This document shows positions 1 to 7,416 of a DNA stretch of 36,262 nucleotides, one piece after another; the stretch's first letter is position 1; the number at the start of each line of letters is the position of its first letter. A program made the position numbers and the translations under genes. The notes below the pieces were generated by a model. It was given only the letters and a program-made list of their open reading frames with translations. It was not told the origin of the DNA and did no database searches. The DNA comes from Methanolinea sp. UBA275 (GTDB lineage Archaea; Halobacteriota; Methanomicrobia; Methanomicrobiales; Methanospirillaceae). Location of the stretch: positions 1 to 36,262 of the forward strand of contig DAWU01000063.1 in assembly GCA_002506105.1 (NCBI GenBank), read 5' to 3'.

Positions 1-124
1 GAACAGGAGGTTGGTGGCTAGATTGTCACTATACCCTTATACAAGATGCAATCTGCGAAACACCGATTATATCAGATTCCAAACACGGCTTACTGGAAAT
101 TTCTGTGAATTGTTCGGGGGCATT

Positions 125-748
125 TCATCCTTTTTTACGCCTCACTCTCCCAATAATAAGAACAATAAGAAGGACTGCTGCTGCTGCCAGAATGAGGAGG
201 ATAACATCCTGGACATCATGAATACTGGTAGCGACAAACAGTACAAAAGCGGCTGCAAGGACAAAACCAATCGTTGTGAAAAGGATGGTGAGGATCCTGT
301 TCCATCCCAGGATCCAGGCTATGATCGGTGTTCCATAGAGGCCGATTCCCGGAATCCATGCAATCAGGATGCATGAGATTGCCCCATACTTCTTTGTAAC
401 AGGGTATTTCTCCATCTGTTTCCCGATATTTTCTATCCACCCGGACACCCTTCTTGACGTGAGAGCCAGGCTCTTGCATAATTCGAGAATCACAAGGATA
501 ATCCCCACTGCAAAGGACGCCATGATAACAAGGATCACCATACGTGAGATCCCGAGGGGTCCCCCCAGGGGCGGAGCTGCTGCCTGCAAGATAAATGTTG
601 AGGCGATATAACTCAGGATATTGGCCGGAGGTATGTTCTCCACCATACCAACCACAACAGGTATCACGACAATAAATATGAAAAAAAAGATGAGCGCTTT
701 GGAGAGTTCCTTCAAGATCCTGATACCTGACAGGAACCTTATTTGCAT
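125..748 (-). CDS. COG2426 / small multidrug export-type membrane protein
   Basis: A 207-residue integral membrane protein with about five or six hydrophobic segments (roughly residues 16-40, 68-92, 120-140, 145-175 and 180-200) and a basic C-terminal tail ending RRKKG. The segment around 134-150, with GIGLYGTPIIAWILGW, resembles the conserved GTGAWTG...AWLLG region of the COG2426 family (Pfam 'small multidrug export'), whose function is not established despite the name. The length is typical for that family. The start is an ATG with no clear ribosome site, so the transcript may be leaderless. It seems to stand alone; the neighbouring minus-strand gene is 160 bases upstream. No transport substrate can be inferred. 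Confidence 0.75.
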   Translation of the reverse strand: MQIRFLSGIRILKELSKALIFFFIFIVVIPVVVGMVENIPPANILSYIASTFILQAAAPPLGGPLGISRMVILVIMASFAVGIILVILELCKSLALTSRRVSGWIENIGKQMEKYPVTKKYGAISCILIAWIPGIGLYGTPIIAWILGWNRILTILFTTIGFVLAAAFVLFVATSIHDVQDVILLILAAAAVLLIVLIIGRVRRKKG

Positions 749-908
749 GATGGTATATTGGGGGGAAAGAGGTTATCTCTTTTGATTCTCCTTAAAAAAA
801 CCTGAACGTATTCCTCTGAATGCCAATGCTCATGGCGTAACAATCTCTCGCCCCGGGAACACTTCCAGCAACGAAATCCGACAATCCCCTGTATGTCCGC
901 GTTATCAG

Positions 909-1811
909 CTACGCGCTGGATGAGGCATTCATCTTTGCCCGGAGTCTCCATCCCCCGGCACACAGCACAACGCCAAGCAGGAGAGATAAGATTCCCAGGA
1001 TCTCCATGAGCAGGGTAACGGTTGCGTCCGGGATCAGCAGTATGAGAAGGGCAAGCAGGAGCGAGAACATCCCGATGAACATCCTTCGGAAAAAACCCTC
1101 CGGCACTGAATGTTTACCCTTTGCTACAAGGGAAAATGACACCCAGGCACTTCCGAATGCCCAGAACGAGAGTATCAACAGTACAACCTGGATAAAGAAT
1201 TCAAGAGGGAGGAAAAAGCTCACAATTCCGATGCAGAATACGGAAATGCCGAGAAAGAGACTCCCCGGAGAGACAACCTTTGTTACATCCCCGCTGAAAC
1301 CTTTCCGGCTGATTATGATCCCAAGCACCATGATTGCTGCGGGCACGAGGATGTTCGTCATTCCTGCGAAGGTGACGAGCGGATTGAATACAATCCAGAG
1401 TCCGGTCAGGAATAACGCAACACCAACGAGAATCTGAATCTGCCAGGCCCTCTTCTGTTCTCTCAATAACACACCGGTTTTCATTTCCGGGGTTTTCCGT
1501 GCGCGGGCAACCAGGGTTACAAACGTGTCGGCAATCATGAGGAGAAGCGGTGCATCGTCAACAAGGTGGAGAAACGGGTGGATTTTTGGATCATACCGGT
1601 CAAGGTGGACGTTGTACGCATGCTCGGTCTCGTGGACGTGGTAATGCCCTTTCCTGTAACTTGCAACTGTTCCGGGCGTTGGAATGTTGAGGAAGGACCG
1701 CTCCCACCCGGGATCCAGAGGTTCCGTGACCTGGTTTTTTGCTATCGTGACCTCCCAGACACCTTCATGCAGCGGACCCAGGAAGCCATCGAGTGTTGGA
1801 ATGTCCCTCAC
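909..1811 (-). CDS. DUF308/HdeD-like membrane protein with N-terminal soluble domain
   Basis: A 300-residue protein in two parts. Residues 1 to about 125 are soluble and rich in His and aromatic residues (GHYHVHETEHAYNVH, then a DDAPLLLMIADTF stretch). Residues 130-295 form about six transmembrane helices arranged like the HdeD/DUF308 family. The start is a GTG; a stop codon lies seven codons upstream in frame, so the start cannot move far. The function of the soluble domain is unknown; it may bind a ligand or metal through its His cluster, which is only an inference. The gene is divergent from a META-domain lipoprotein gene. Confident as a gene, weak on role. Confidence 0.7.
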   Translation of the reverse strand: MRDIPTLDGFLGPLHEGVWEVTIAKNQVTEPLDPGWERSFLNIPTPGTVASYRKGHYHVHETEHAYNVHLDRYDPKIHPFLHLVDDAPLLLMIADTFVTLVARARKTPEMKTGVLLREQKRAWQIQILVGVALFLTGLWIVFNPLVTFAGMTNILVPAAIMVLGIIISRKGFSGDVTKVVSPGSLFLGISVFCIGIVSFFLPLEFFIQVVLLILSFWAFGSAWVSFSLVAKGKHSVPEGFFRRMFIGMFSLLLALLILLIPDATVTLLMEILGILSLLLGVVLCAGGWRLRAKMNASSSA

Positions 1812-1913
1812 TCTCCAATTGATATTGGGTCAATTCCTGCATCAAAGTTCCCTCACATCAACCTGCCACACAGCAACCGATAGCTTAACAACGCATGCTG
1901 CGAGTAATCCTGC

Positions 1914-2423
1914 ATGGATCAGGGTATCACGGGGATTGTTGTTATACTCCTCATCATTCTTCTTTGCACCTGCGGATGCAGCACCCGTATCCCTGCAAGC
2001 GATAATCTCCCTTCGGGACCCCACACCACAACAGTACCCCCCGCAGGCACTGAACCGGCACTTGAGGGTATGACCTGGTATCTGGTTGTCGTCCATACTG
2101 CTTCGGGTCACTCAAATGGTCTTGTCCCGGGTTCTGAGATCACAGTATTTCTTGATGGAAATGGAAAGATCACAGGGAGTGCCGGGTGCAACCAATATAC
2201 TGCATCCTACTCTGCTTCTTCCAGCACCATTTCAATCGGCAGCCTGGCCGCGACAAAGATGTATTGTGCATCCCCTGAAGGAACCATGGTTCAGGAGGCC
2301 ACGTACCTTTCAATGCTGCAGAGGGCAAATCACTTCAGGATCGAGGAAGGGCTTCTTTTGCTCGCAGACAAGGATGGAATCCCGCTGCTTGCATTCAGCA
2401 CTATTCAACCCCCAGGCTATTGA
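1914..2423 (+). CDS. META-domain lipoprotein (HslJ-like)
   Basis: A 169-residue exported protein. Residues 5-22 form a hydrophobic signal ending in a Cys cluster (CTCGC), which makes Cys22 a likely lipidated residue, although the lipobox is imperfect. A Thr/Pro-rich linker is followed by one META domain (about 50-165) with its hallmark GSAGCNQYTASY motif and paired Cys residues (GCN... and ...MYCASPEG). In bacteria META domains occur in the heat-shock protein HslJ; here the protein would face the outside of the cell membrane. The same domain occurs twice in the lipoprotein gene at 32034. No ribosome site is seen before the ATG. Confidence 0.8.
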   Translation: MDQGITGIVVILLIILLCTCGCSTRIPASDNLPSGPHTTTVPPAGTEPALEGMTWYLVVVHTASGHSNGLVPGSEITVFLDGNGKITGSAGCNQYTASYSASSSTISIGSLAATKMYCASPEGTMVQEATYLSMLQRANHFRIEEGLLLLADKDGIPLLAFSTIQPPGY

Positions 2424-2568
2424 TACCCCTCACACATGAAACTGAAATACACAAGCCCGATGCCAATTGGAGACGAGCGCATCCCTCTCAATTCCAGGGA
2501 GCACTTCAAGTATGCGTGAGATTCTCACAGCCACCTACGGATGTGAGAATTCAGGGGGCTATACTAGG

Positions 2569-3177
2569 TTACACCATATCGAGGAAGTTTTTAAGCAGGC
2601 GCAGACCTGTCGAACCGCTCTTTTCGGGATGAAACTGCACCCCGAAGACCATGTCACGGTTCCATATTACGGATGAAAAGGAACACATATACTCCGTCTC
2701 TGCAAGGGTGTAGGATGCAGAGGTGTCAGCATAATAGGAGTGGACGAAATACATATACTCCCCGGGGGAGAGCCCTTCGAAAAGGGGATGTGAATCCTCA
2801 GGAAGCGAGAGAGAGTTCCACCCCATGTGGGGAATTTTGAATCCGGTGACCTTTGGAAATCTCCGCACCCTTCCCGGAATCAGACCAAGGCCCTTGTGTA
2901 TCCCGTTTTCTTCACTCCATTCCATCAGCATCTGCATTCCAAGGCATATCCCGAGTGTAGGAACAGTGCGGGAGAGCGCGACGAGCAGGTCCCGGAGATC
3001 TCCAAGCTGCTCTATACCATCGCGGAACGCCCCGACACCCGGAAGAACGAGAGCGTCTGCGGATGCAATCTCATCCATATCCGTTGAGATGACCGGTGCA
3101 CCGCATGATTTCTCGATACCTCTCCTGACTGACCTCAGGTTACCAAGGCCATAATCAACAATTACTATCTTCTTCAC
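2569..3177 (-). CDS. hisH: Imidazole glycerol phosphate synthase, glutamine amidotransferase subunit HisH
   Basis: A 202-residue class I glutamine amidotransferase. It hydrolyses glutamine and passes ammonia to HisF to make imidazole glycerol phosphate and AICAR in histidine synthesis. The nucleophile Cys78 lies in GICLGMQML, and His183 and Glu185 complete the triad in VQFHPEKSG. The N-terminus KKIVIVDYGLGNLRSV is typical of HisH. The chosen start is the GTG at 3177, preceded by GGGGAG on the minus strand. A longer reading to 3264 would add 29 non-homologous residues. The start overlaps the end of the upstream PP-loop gene by 23 bases, so the two are probably co-transcribed. hisF is not next to it. 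Confidence 0.95.
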   Translation of the reverse strand: MKKIVIVDYGLGNLRSVRRGIEKSCGAPVISTDMDEIASADALVLPGVGAFRDGIEQLGDLRDLLVALSRTVPTLGICLGMQMLMEWSEENGIHKGLGLIPGRVRRFPKVTGFKIPHMGWNSLSLPEDSHPLFEGLSPGEYMYFVHSYYADTSASYTLAETEYMCSFSSVIWNRDMVFGVQFHPEKSGSTGLRLLKNFLDMV

Positions 3178-4564
3178 CGGGCACTCCCCTGATCCTCCAG
3201 CGGGCTTCATCGATCCAGGCTGCTGAAAGACCCTGTTGTTTCTGCCATTCTTCGAGCTTCTCATTCCAGCGCTGCCAGATATCAGGATGGGTTCGTGCGA
3301 TATGCCGAAGAACCGCGATATCGCTCGAAGGGCACATGAAGCACCCTATCCTGTCAAGTCCCTGTTCATACAGGGTATTATAGGGTGCCCCTTCCCTGAA
3401 GAGGTACAGCCAGACATACAGCGCAGTCCAGTGGTGGATGGGTGCGGCCGAGAGCTGGCTGTGGAGATGGGGATTTCTCCAGACCCTTCCGCTCATCATC
3501 CTCCTGAATGATTCGTACTTCCTCTGGCCGATGAATGAAAGGCATTCACCCCATTGCTGCCTGATCAGCGTCTCCATGGGGGTCAGTTTGGCAGTCCGGC
3601 AGCACCACCTGAAATCGACAGCAGGAGGACCCATGGTCTCAAATCTTCTCCAGAATGCGGATTCACCGCCAGCACGAATAACAGGCATCCCGTAATACTG
3701 TGATACCTCCTCAACATTCCTGTAGGTCTCGGGAAACTCAAGACCCGTGTCTGCAAAAAGCAAAGGGATTGCCCCGAGCGCTTTTTTTACAAGGATGAGC
3801 GTTGCGAGGCTGTCCTTGCCCCCGGAATATGAGACGTTCACAGGGATGGGATTCTTTGATACAATATCCCTTATGAACGAGATCGCCTCTGATTCCCTGC
3901 CTTCAAGAGGTTTGGCATTGGCGGCTACCGCGTCAGCCCAGGTCGCTTCGCCCGGGACGCAGGTCGACGGGATATTTCTCCTGGTCCGGATAATCGCACC
4001 ACGGTCCATTGACTCTGCCTCACCCGCGTCAACCTTCGCCCTTCCCACTGCGACAACATGCCTTCCCTCGTCCATCACGAATACCTCGTCCCCTTTTCGG
4101 ACACTCCGTTCTATCTCGATGAGCCCCGGGGCAAGCACGCTCGCACCCTCCCCTTGTATTGAAGGGACTGCGCCATTGTCCACTACCACATACCTTCGCG
4201 TAGGTGTCAGGAAGACAGATGCTTCGGGTCGCGGAATGGGTTCCCACCGGTGTTCAGCCGGGATGTACTTCAGCGAACCTGCAACGCCTCCTCCGACAAT
4301 GATCTCATCCATCCGGTCCGGGTCCGGCACCTTGTTGAGGAGGGCAAGATGACCGGAAGGTATGAGAGGATTTCCAAAATGATCAGAAAAAACCTGGTTC
4401 ACAAGAGCGATATCAAAGGAAAAAGCAGGTCGTGCGTCTCCAGGTGGAGTGAGCCGAATTTCACGGGCAGGCTTTCCGCAGTGAGAACAGGTTCCTGCAA
4501 GGAGCGGGGTATGGCATGTATCACACCACCATACCATATCCCTGCGGGAAAATGAGGGGCGCAT
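3155..4564 (-). CDS. Archaeal PAPS-reductase-like PP-loop protein with zinc ribbon and PUA domain
   Basis: A 469-residue protein, counted from the ATG at 4564. It opens with a zinc ribbon (CxxC at 14/17 and 26/29), followed by a PUA-like RNA-binding region (about 127-180). Next comes an adenine-nucleotide alpha-hydrolase domain with the PP-loop SGGKDS at 247-252. Four cysteines, WCCR (321/322) and GCFMC (408/411), resemble the iron-sulfur cysteine set of APS/PAPS reductases. Close relatives in methanogens are annotated as phosphoadenosine phosphosulfate reductase family proteins. The PUA domain makes an RNA thiolation role at least as plausible as sulfate reduction; this is inference. An alternative start is the ATG at 4591. 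A TATA-like TTTAAAAAAG lies near 4655. It overlaps hisH by 23 bases. Confidence 0.85.
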   Translation of the reverse strand: MRPSFSRRDMVWWCDTCHTPLLAGTCSHCGKPAREIRLTPPGDARPAFSFDIALVNQVFSDHFGNPLIPSGHLALLNKVPDPDRMDEIIVGGGVAGSLKYIPAEHRWEPIPRPEASVFLTPTRRYVVVDNGAVPSIQGEGASVLAPGLIEIERSVRKGDEVFVMDEGRHVVAVGRAKVDAGEAESMDRGAIIRTRRNIPSTCVPGEATWADAVAANAKPLEGRESEAISFIRDIVSKNPIPVNVSYSGGKDSLATLILVKKALGAIPLLFADTGLEFPETYRNVEEVSQYYGMPVIRAGGESAFWRRFETMGPPAVDFRWCCRTAKLTPMETLIRQQWGECLSFIGQRKYESFRRMMSGRVWRNPHLHSQLSAAPIHHWTALYVWLYLFREGAPYNTLYEQGLDRIGCFMCPSSDIAVLRHIARTHPDIWQRWNEKLEEWQKQQGLSAAWIDEARWRIRGVPGEEDSNC

Positions 4565-4898
4565 TGACGGTACTTTTTTGGTTTTTTTCATAAATATAAG
4601 CATGGAATGGACTTCCATCGCAGAGAGAGTCAAAAACCACTTCCGCGAACTTTTTTAAAATTGAGAAATGCTCTTTATTTTAAAGATTAGACCCTTTAAA
4701 TCCGTTATTTATCATTATATCATATCGTATGGTTTATCTCTCATAATTTGCATAATTAATCATGATAGTTATTACCTTGAGAGTCAATTTGCCGTTTTCA
4801 ATGTCTGTGCTGGAACAATGCGGAGTTGTGCGTACTGTGATGTATTCGAATAGTGTTGCATACTTGTGCCTGGAATGGCCCAATCCACAGGAGCTTTG
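4565..4898. promoter_or_regulatory. AT-rich divergent promoter region upstream of the Mbh operon
   Basis: About 330 bases without a credible gene lie between the divergent PP-loop gene and mbhA. The central 4650-4800 part is strikingly AT-rich compared with its flanks. It contains TATA-like stretches near 4650-4660 (minus direction) and 4700-4725 (plus direction). The 7-base direct repeat CATAATT occurs at 4742-4748 and 4751-4757 and could be a regulator site. A 61-codon frame at 4668 is not supported by any ribosome site or protein signature. Confidence 0.45.
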
Positions 4899-5450
4899 AT
4901 GATACCATTCCTCGTCACGACAGGAATCGCTTTCGTGGGCTACCTCATTCTCACGGCCGGAAGCGGGACCATCGGCCTATGGTCTCCCACGGAACTGATC
5001 ATGGGAATAATCCTGGCAGTGGTAACCGGAGTACTGACCAGGAACTTCCTGTGTCGCTCCCGGGACTATCGCCTCCTTTCACCCGGGCGCCTGCTGCGCC
5101 TGCTGGTCTATGTGCCCGGACCATTCTTTATCGAGCTCACCAAGGCCAACCTCGACGTAGCATACCGCGTCATTACAGGCAGGATCCGCCCCGGAATCAT
5201 CCGTGTGCGATCAAACCTCAAGACCGACCTTGGGATCTTCATGCTGGCGAATTCCATCACCCTCACACCGGGGACCCTCTCGGTAGGGATTGATGAGAAG
5301 ACCAACGATCTCTTCATCCATAACATCAACGTCGGTGAGGGGGATGAGAAAAAGGAGTACATCGAGAGCAAAGATCTCTTCACGCTCGTTAATCTGCCTT
5401 CCTGGATCAGGAAGATCGCAGAACGGGACCGGGAAGGGGAGGTCTCATGA
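4899..5450 (+). CDS. mbhA: Membrane-bound hydrogenase subunit MbhA (MrpE/MnhE-like)
   Basis: A 183-residue membrane protein of the Mrp/Mnh antiporter subunit E family, first gene of the 14-gene Mbh operon. Two or three N-terminal helices (about 1-70) are followed by a cytosolic part containing NSITLTPGTLSVGID, a hallmark of MrpE proteins. In the Pyrococcus Mbh complex this subunit belongs to the ion-translocating membrane module. The ATG at 4899 is chosen because AGGAG lies five bases before it; a GTG at 4866 in the same frame lacks a site. The gene ends overlapping the start of mbhB. Confidence 0.9.
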   Translation: MIPFLVTTGIAFVGYLILTAGSGTIGLWSPTELIMGIILAVVTGVLTRNFLCRSRDYRLLSPGRLLRLLVYVPGPFFIELTKANLDVAYRVITGRIRPGIIRVRSNLKTDLGIFMLANSITLTPGTLSVGIDEKTNDLFIHNINVGEGDEKKEYIESKDLFTLVNLPSWIRKIAERDREGEVS

Positions 5451-5704
5451 TGGACCAGTGGCTGATTGCCGTGCTCATCCTCGGGTGTCTCATGATGCTG
5501 GCTGCAGTGAGGCTGATCCTGGGACCAACAGGTCCTGACAGGGTTATCGCCGTGGACACGGTGAATACATTCACAATTGCTGCCATGGTCATACTCGGGG
5601 TTGTCTACCAGGAGATCATCTTTGTCGATGTGGCTATAGTATACGGCCTCCTGTCATTCGTTGCAACACTCTACGTTGCCAAGTATATCGGGGGTGAACT
5701 CTGA
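5447..5704 (+). CDS. mbhB: Membrane-bound hydrogenase subunit MbhB (MrpF/MnhF-like)
   Basis: An 85-residue protein with three transmembrane helices, matching the Mrp/Mnh subunit F family: RLILGPTGPDRVIAVDTV follows helix 1, and an acidic residue lies in VDVAIVYGLLSFVATLYVAKY. Its start overlaps the stop of mbhA, and a GGGGAGG site precedes the ATG. It would sit in the sodium/proton-translocating arm of the hydrogenase. Confidence 0.92.
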   Translation: MMDQWLIAVLILGCLMMLAAVRLILGPTGPDRVIAVDTVNTFTIAAMVILGVVYQEIIFVDVAIVYGLLSFVATLYVAKYIGGEL

Positions 5705-5705
5705 G

Positions 5706-6068
5706 ATGGCGGCCACCCTGGATATCATAACCTCTGCGCTGCTCGGAATCGGCGTTGTGTTCAATGCACTCGGTGTCATCGGGCTCCTCCGTTTCCCTGA
5801 CCTCTACACCCGCATGCATGCGACCACCAAGGCCACCACCTTCGGATCGATCTTCACCTCGCTCGCAGTCATTGTCTACGGCCTTGCCACATTCATAGGA
5901 AAGAGCGATACCCAGTACCTCACTCTCGCCATACATGCCTTCCTTGCCATGGGAATGCTCGCATTCACCAACGCAGTGAGTGCTCACGCCCTCGCAAGGG
6001 CCGCCCACAGGAGCGGACAGTTCCCTGCACAGGCGGTATGCGACCGCCTTGCGGAGGCGAAATCATGA
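5706..6068 (+). CDS. mbhC: Membrane-bound hydrogenase subunit MbhC (MrpG/MnhG-like)
   Basis: A 120-residue protein with three hydrophobic helices, belonging to the Mrp/Mnh subunit G family. The motif GLLRFPDLYTRMHATTKATTFG at residues 27-48 is diagnostic for this family. The start is the ATG at 5706, one base after the mbhB stop, with GGGGGTGA as ribosome site; a longer frame from 5661 would overlap mbhB without reason. A short polar C-terminal tail overlaps the start of mbhD (ATGA arrangement). Confidence 0.92.
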   Translation: MAATLDIITSALLGIGVVFNALGVIGLLRFPDLYTRMHATTKATTFGSIFTSLAVIVYGLATFIGKSDTQYLTLAIHAFLAMGMLAFTNAVSAHALARAAHRSGQFPAQAVCDRLAEAKS

Positions 6069-6319
6069 TCTACGAGATCTTTCACATTCTCGTCCTGGCA
6101 GGCCTGGTCATTTCCGCATCGCTGACCTTCTGGTTCCGTGATCTCCTGGCCGCTGTCCTCGCTGCTGGATTCTTCTCCTTCCTCATATCCCTCGAATTTT
6201 ATATCCTCCAGGCCCCTGACGTAGCCATCTCGCAGGCAGCAATTGGAGCCGGTCTATCAACTGCAATCTTCATCATTGCTATCCGGGCAACCGGGCGTTA
6301 CGAGGGAGGCGCCCCATGA
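6065..6319 (+). CDS. mbhD: Membrane-bound hydrogenase subunit MbhD (DUF4040, MrpA-derived)
   Basis: An 84-residue, three-helix protein of the DUF4040 type, equivalent to part of the C-terminal region of MrpA. The segment FYILQAPDVAISQAAIGAGLSTA carries the family's acidic residue in a helix (APDVA). The chosen ATG at 6065 overlaps the mbhC stop as ATGA and has GGAGG upstream. It overlaps mbhE in the same way, so translation of the run is probably coupled. Confidence 0.9.
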   Translation: MIYEIFHILVLAGLVISASLTFWFRDLLAAVLAAGFFSFLISLEFYILQAPDVAISQAAIGAGLSTAIFIIAIRATGRYEGGAP

Positions 6320-6600
6320 GGAAGATAGTCGCAGGCTTGATCCTGGGTGCACTCCTTATCACTTTTGTCGCCATGATCCTGCCCCTTGAATTCGGATCGC
6401 CCAGGATGAGTGACATGGACGATTACTTTATCCGTTACGGGCAGGAGCAGACCGGGAACAACAACGAATGTACTGCAATTGTCTTCGATTACCGTGGTTT
6501 CGATACCATTGGGGAATCCACAGTCCTGTTCACTGCAGTGATCGGGGTTGGCATTATGTTCCGCCGGTTCTTCGGGGGTGAAGAAGTTGAGGATGAGTAA
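6316..6600 (+). CDS. mbhE: Membrane-bound hydrogenase subunit MbhE (MrpA C-terminal-like)
   Basis: A 94-residue protein with one N-terminal and one C-terminal transmembrane helix around a polar loop. The sequence TAIVFDYRGFDTIGESTVLFTAVIGV at about residues 53-78 is the conserved end of MrpA and of Mbh subunit E, including the acidic residues thought to serve ion movement. The ATG overlaps the mbhD stop and a GGGAGG site precedes it. Confidence 0.9.
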   Translation: MRKIVAGLILGALLITFVAMILPLEFGSPRMSDMDDYFIRYGQEQTGNNNECTAIVFDYRGFDTIGESTVLFTAVIGVGIMFRRFFGGEEVEDE

Positions 6601-7072
6601 ACTGGTCAGGTTCGCGGCTGACATCCTCTATCCGGTAGTCCTCATATTCGGCCTCTACATCGTTGCACATGGACATATCACCCCGGGCGGAGGATTCCAG
6701 GGGGGCGCGGTGATCGCAACCGGCGTTGCCCTGGTCATCGTCGCCTACGGCTACCGGGAAGTAACCCAATGGATCGGGAAGGGAGGGCTCATGGCGAGGG
6801 AAGTCGTCGGGCTTCTCGGTTTTATCGGGACCGCGCTCGTTGCTTTCATCTTTGGCATGCCTTTCTTTTATAATTACCTTGCCGGGCAGGGCGGACTCTT
6901 CGGAGTCCCGGTCACGTACGGGCCGAATCCCGGCGAACTCAACACGGGCGGGACCGTTCCCCTGATGAACTTCGCGGTTGGTATCGAGGTATGGGGAGGG
7001 CTTGCCCTCGTCATTCTTTATCTCCTGTCAGGACTTGTGCCTCACGACGATCACGAGAAGGAGGGTTCGTAA
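6593..7072 (+). CDS. mbhF: Membrane-bound hydrogenase subunit MbhF (MrpB/MnhB-like)
   Basis: A 159-residue, four-helix protein of the MnhB family. The conserved HGHITPGGGFQGGAVIATG motif is present at about residues 26-44, and a second conserved segment (GTVPLMNFAVGIEVWGG) lies at about 125-140. The ATG at 6593 overlaps the mbhE stop; the longer frame from 6548 is not needed. It ends in an acidic/basic cytosolic tail and its stop overlaps the first base of mbhG. Confidence 0.92.
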   Translation: MSKLVRFAADILYPVVLIFGLYIVAHGHITPGGGFQGGAVIATGVALVIVAYGYREVTQWIGKGGLMAREVVGLLGFIGTALVAFIFGMPFFYNYLAGQGGLFGVPVTYGPNPGELNTGGTVPLMNFAVGIEVWGGLALVILYLLSGLVPHDDHEKEGS

Positions 7073-7416
7073 TGCTCTGGAACCTGCCGTACCTCGCGGT
7101 GGTGATTATCACCGTGATCGGGCTTGCCGCAATCCTCCTCAAGAAGAACCTGATCAAGATGATGCTCGGCATCAATATCCTGCAATCATCAGCAAACCTT
7201 TTCCTCATCTCCCTTGGTTACAGGGAGGGAGGGATTGCCCCGATCTACACGCTGGCCCCTTCGACTCATATGGTACTGCCGACTCCCCAGGCCCTCTGCC
7301 TCACGTCAATTGTCATTGGGCTCGCAACGAGTGCGCTCATGCTCTCCTTCGCCGTAATAATTCACAAGAAGTACGGCACTGTTGACCTTGACCAGATAAG
7401 GAGGTTACAGGGATGA
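7072..7416 (+). CDS. mbhG: Membrane-bound hydrogenase subunit MbhG (MrpC/NuoK-like)
   Basis: A 114-residue, three-helix protein of the MnhC/NuoK family. Helix 2 contains the family motif KKNLIKMMLGINILQSSANL, and helix 3 has LCLTSIVIGLATSALMLSFA. The start ATG at 7072 shares one base with the mbhF stop and follows a GGAGGG site. In complex I relatives this subunit is part of the coupling path between the electron-transfer module and the pumping subunits. Confidence 0.92.
   Translation: MLWNLPYLAVVIITVIGLAAILLKKNLIKMMLGINILQSSANLFLISLGYREGGIAPIYTLAPSTHMVLPTPQALCLTSIVIGLATSALMLSFAVIIHKKYGTVDLDQIRRLQG

Noticed and set aside
11..376. Open frame on the plus strand at the left edge
   Set aside because: It runs antisense through the COG2426 gene, has a TTG start placed directly against a GGAGG with no spacing, and its protein has no recognisable features. 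The first 18 bases could be the end of an upstream gene, but this cannot be supported.
4668..4853. 61-codon frame in the AT-rich spacer before the Mbh operon
   Set aside because: No ribosome site and no family signature; the composition is that of promoter DNA.
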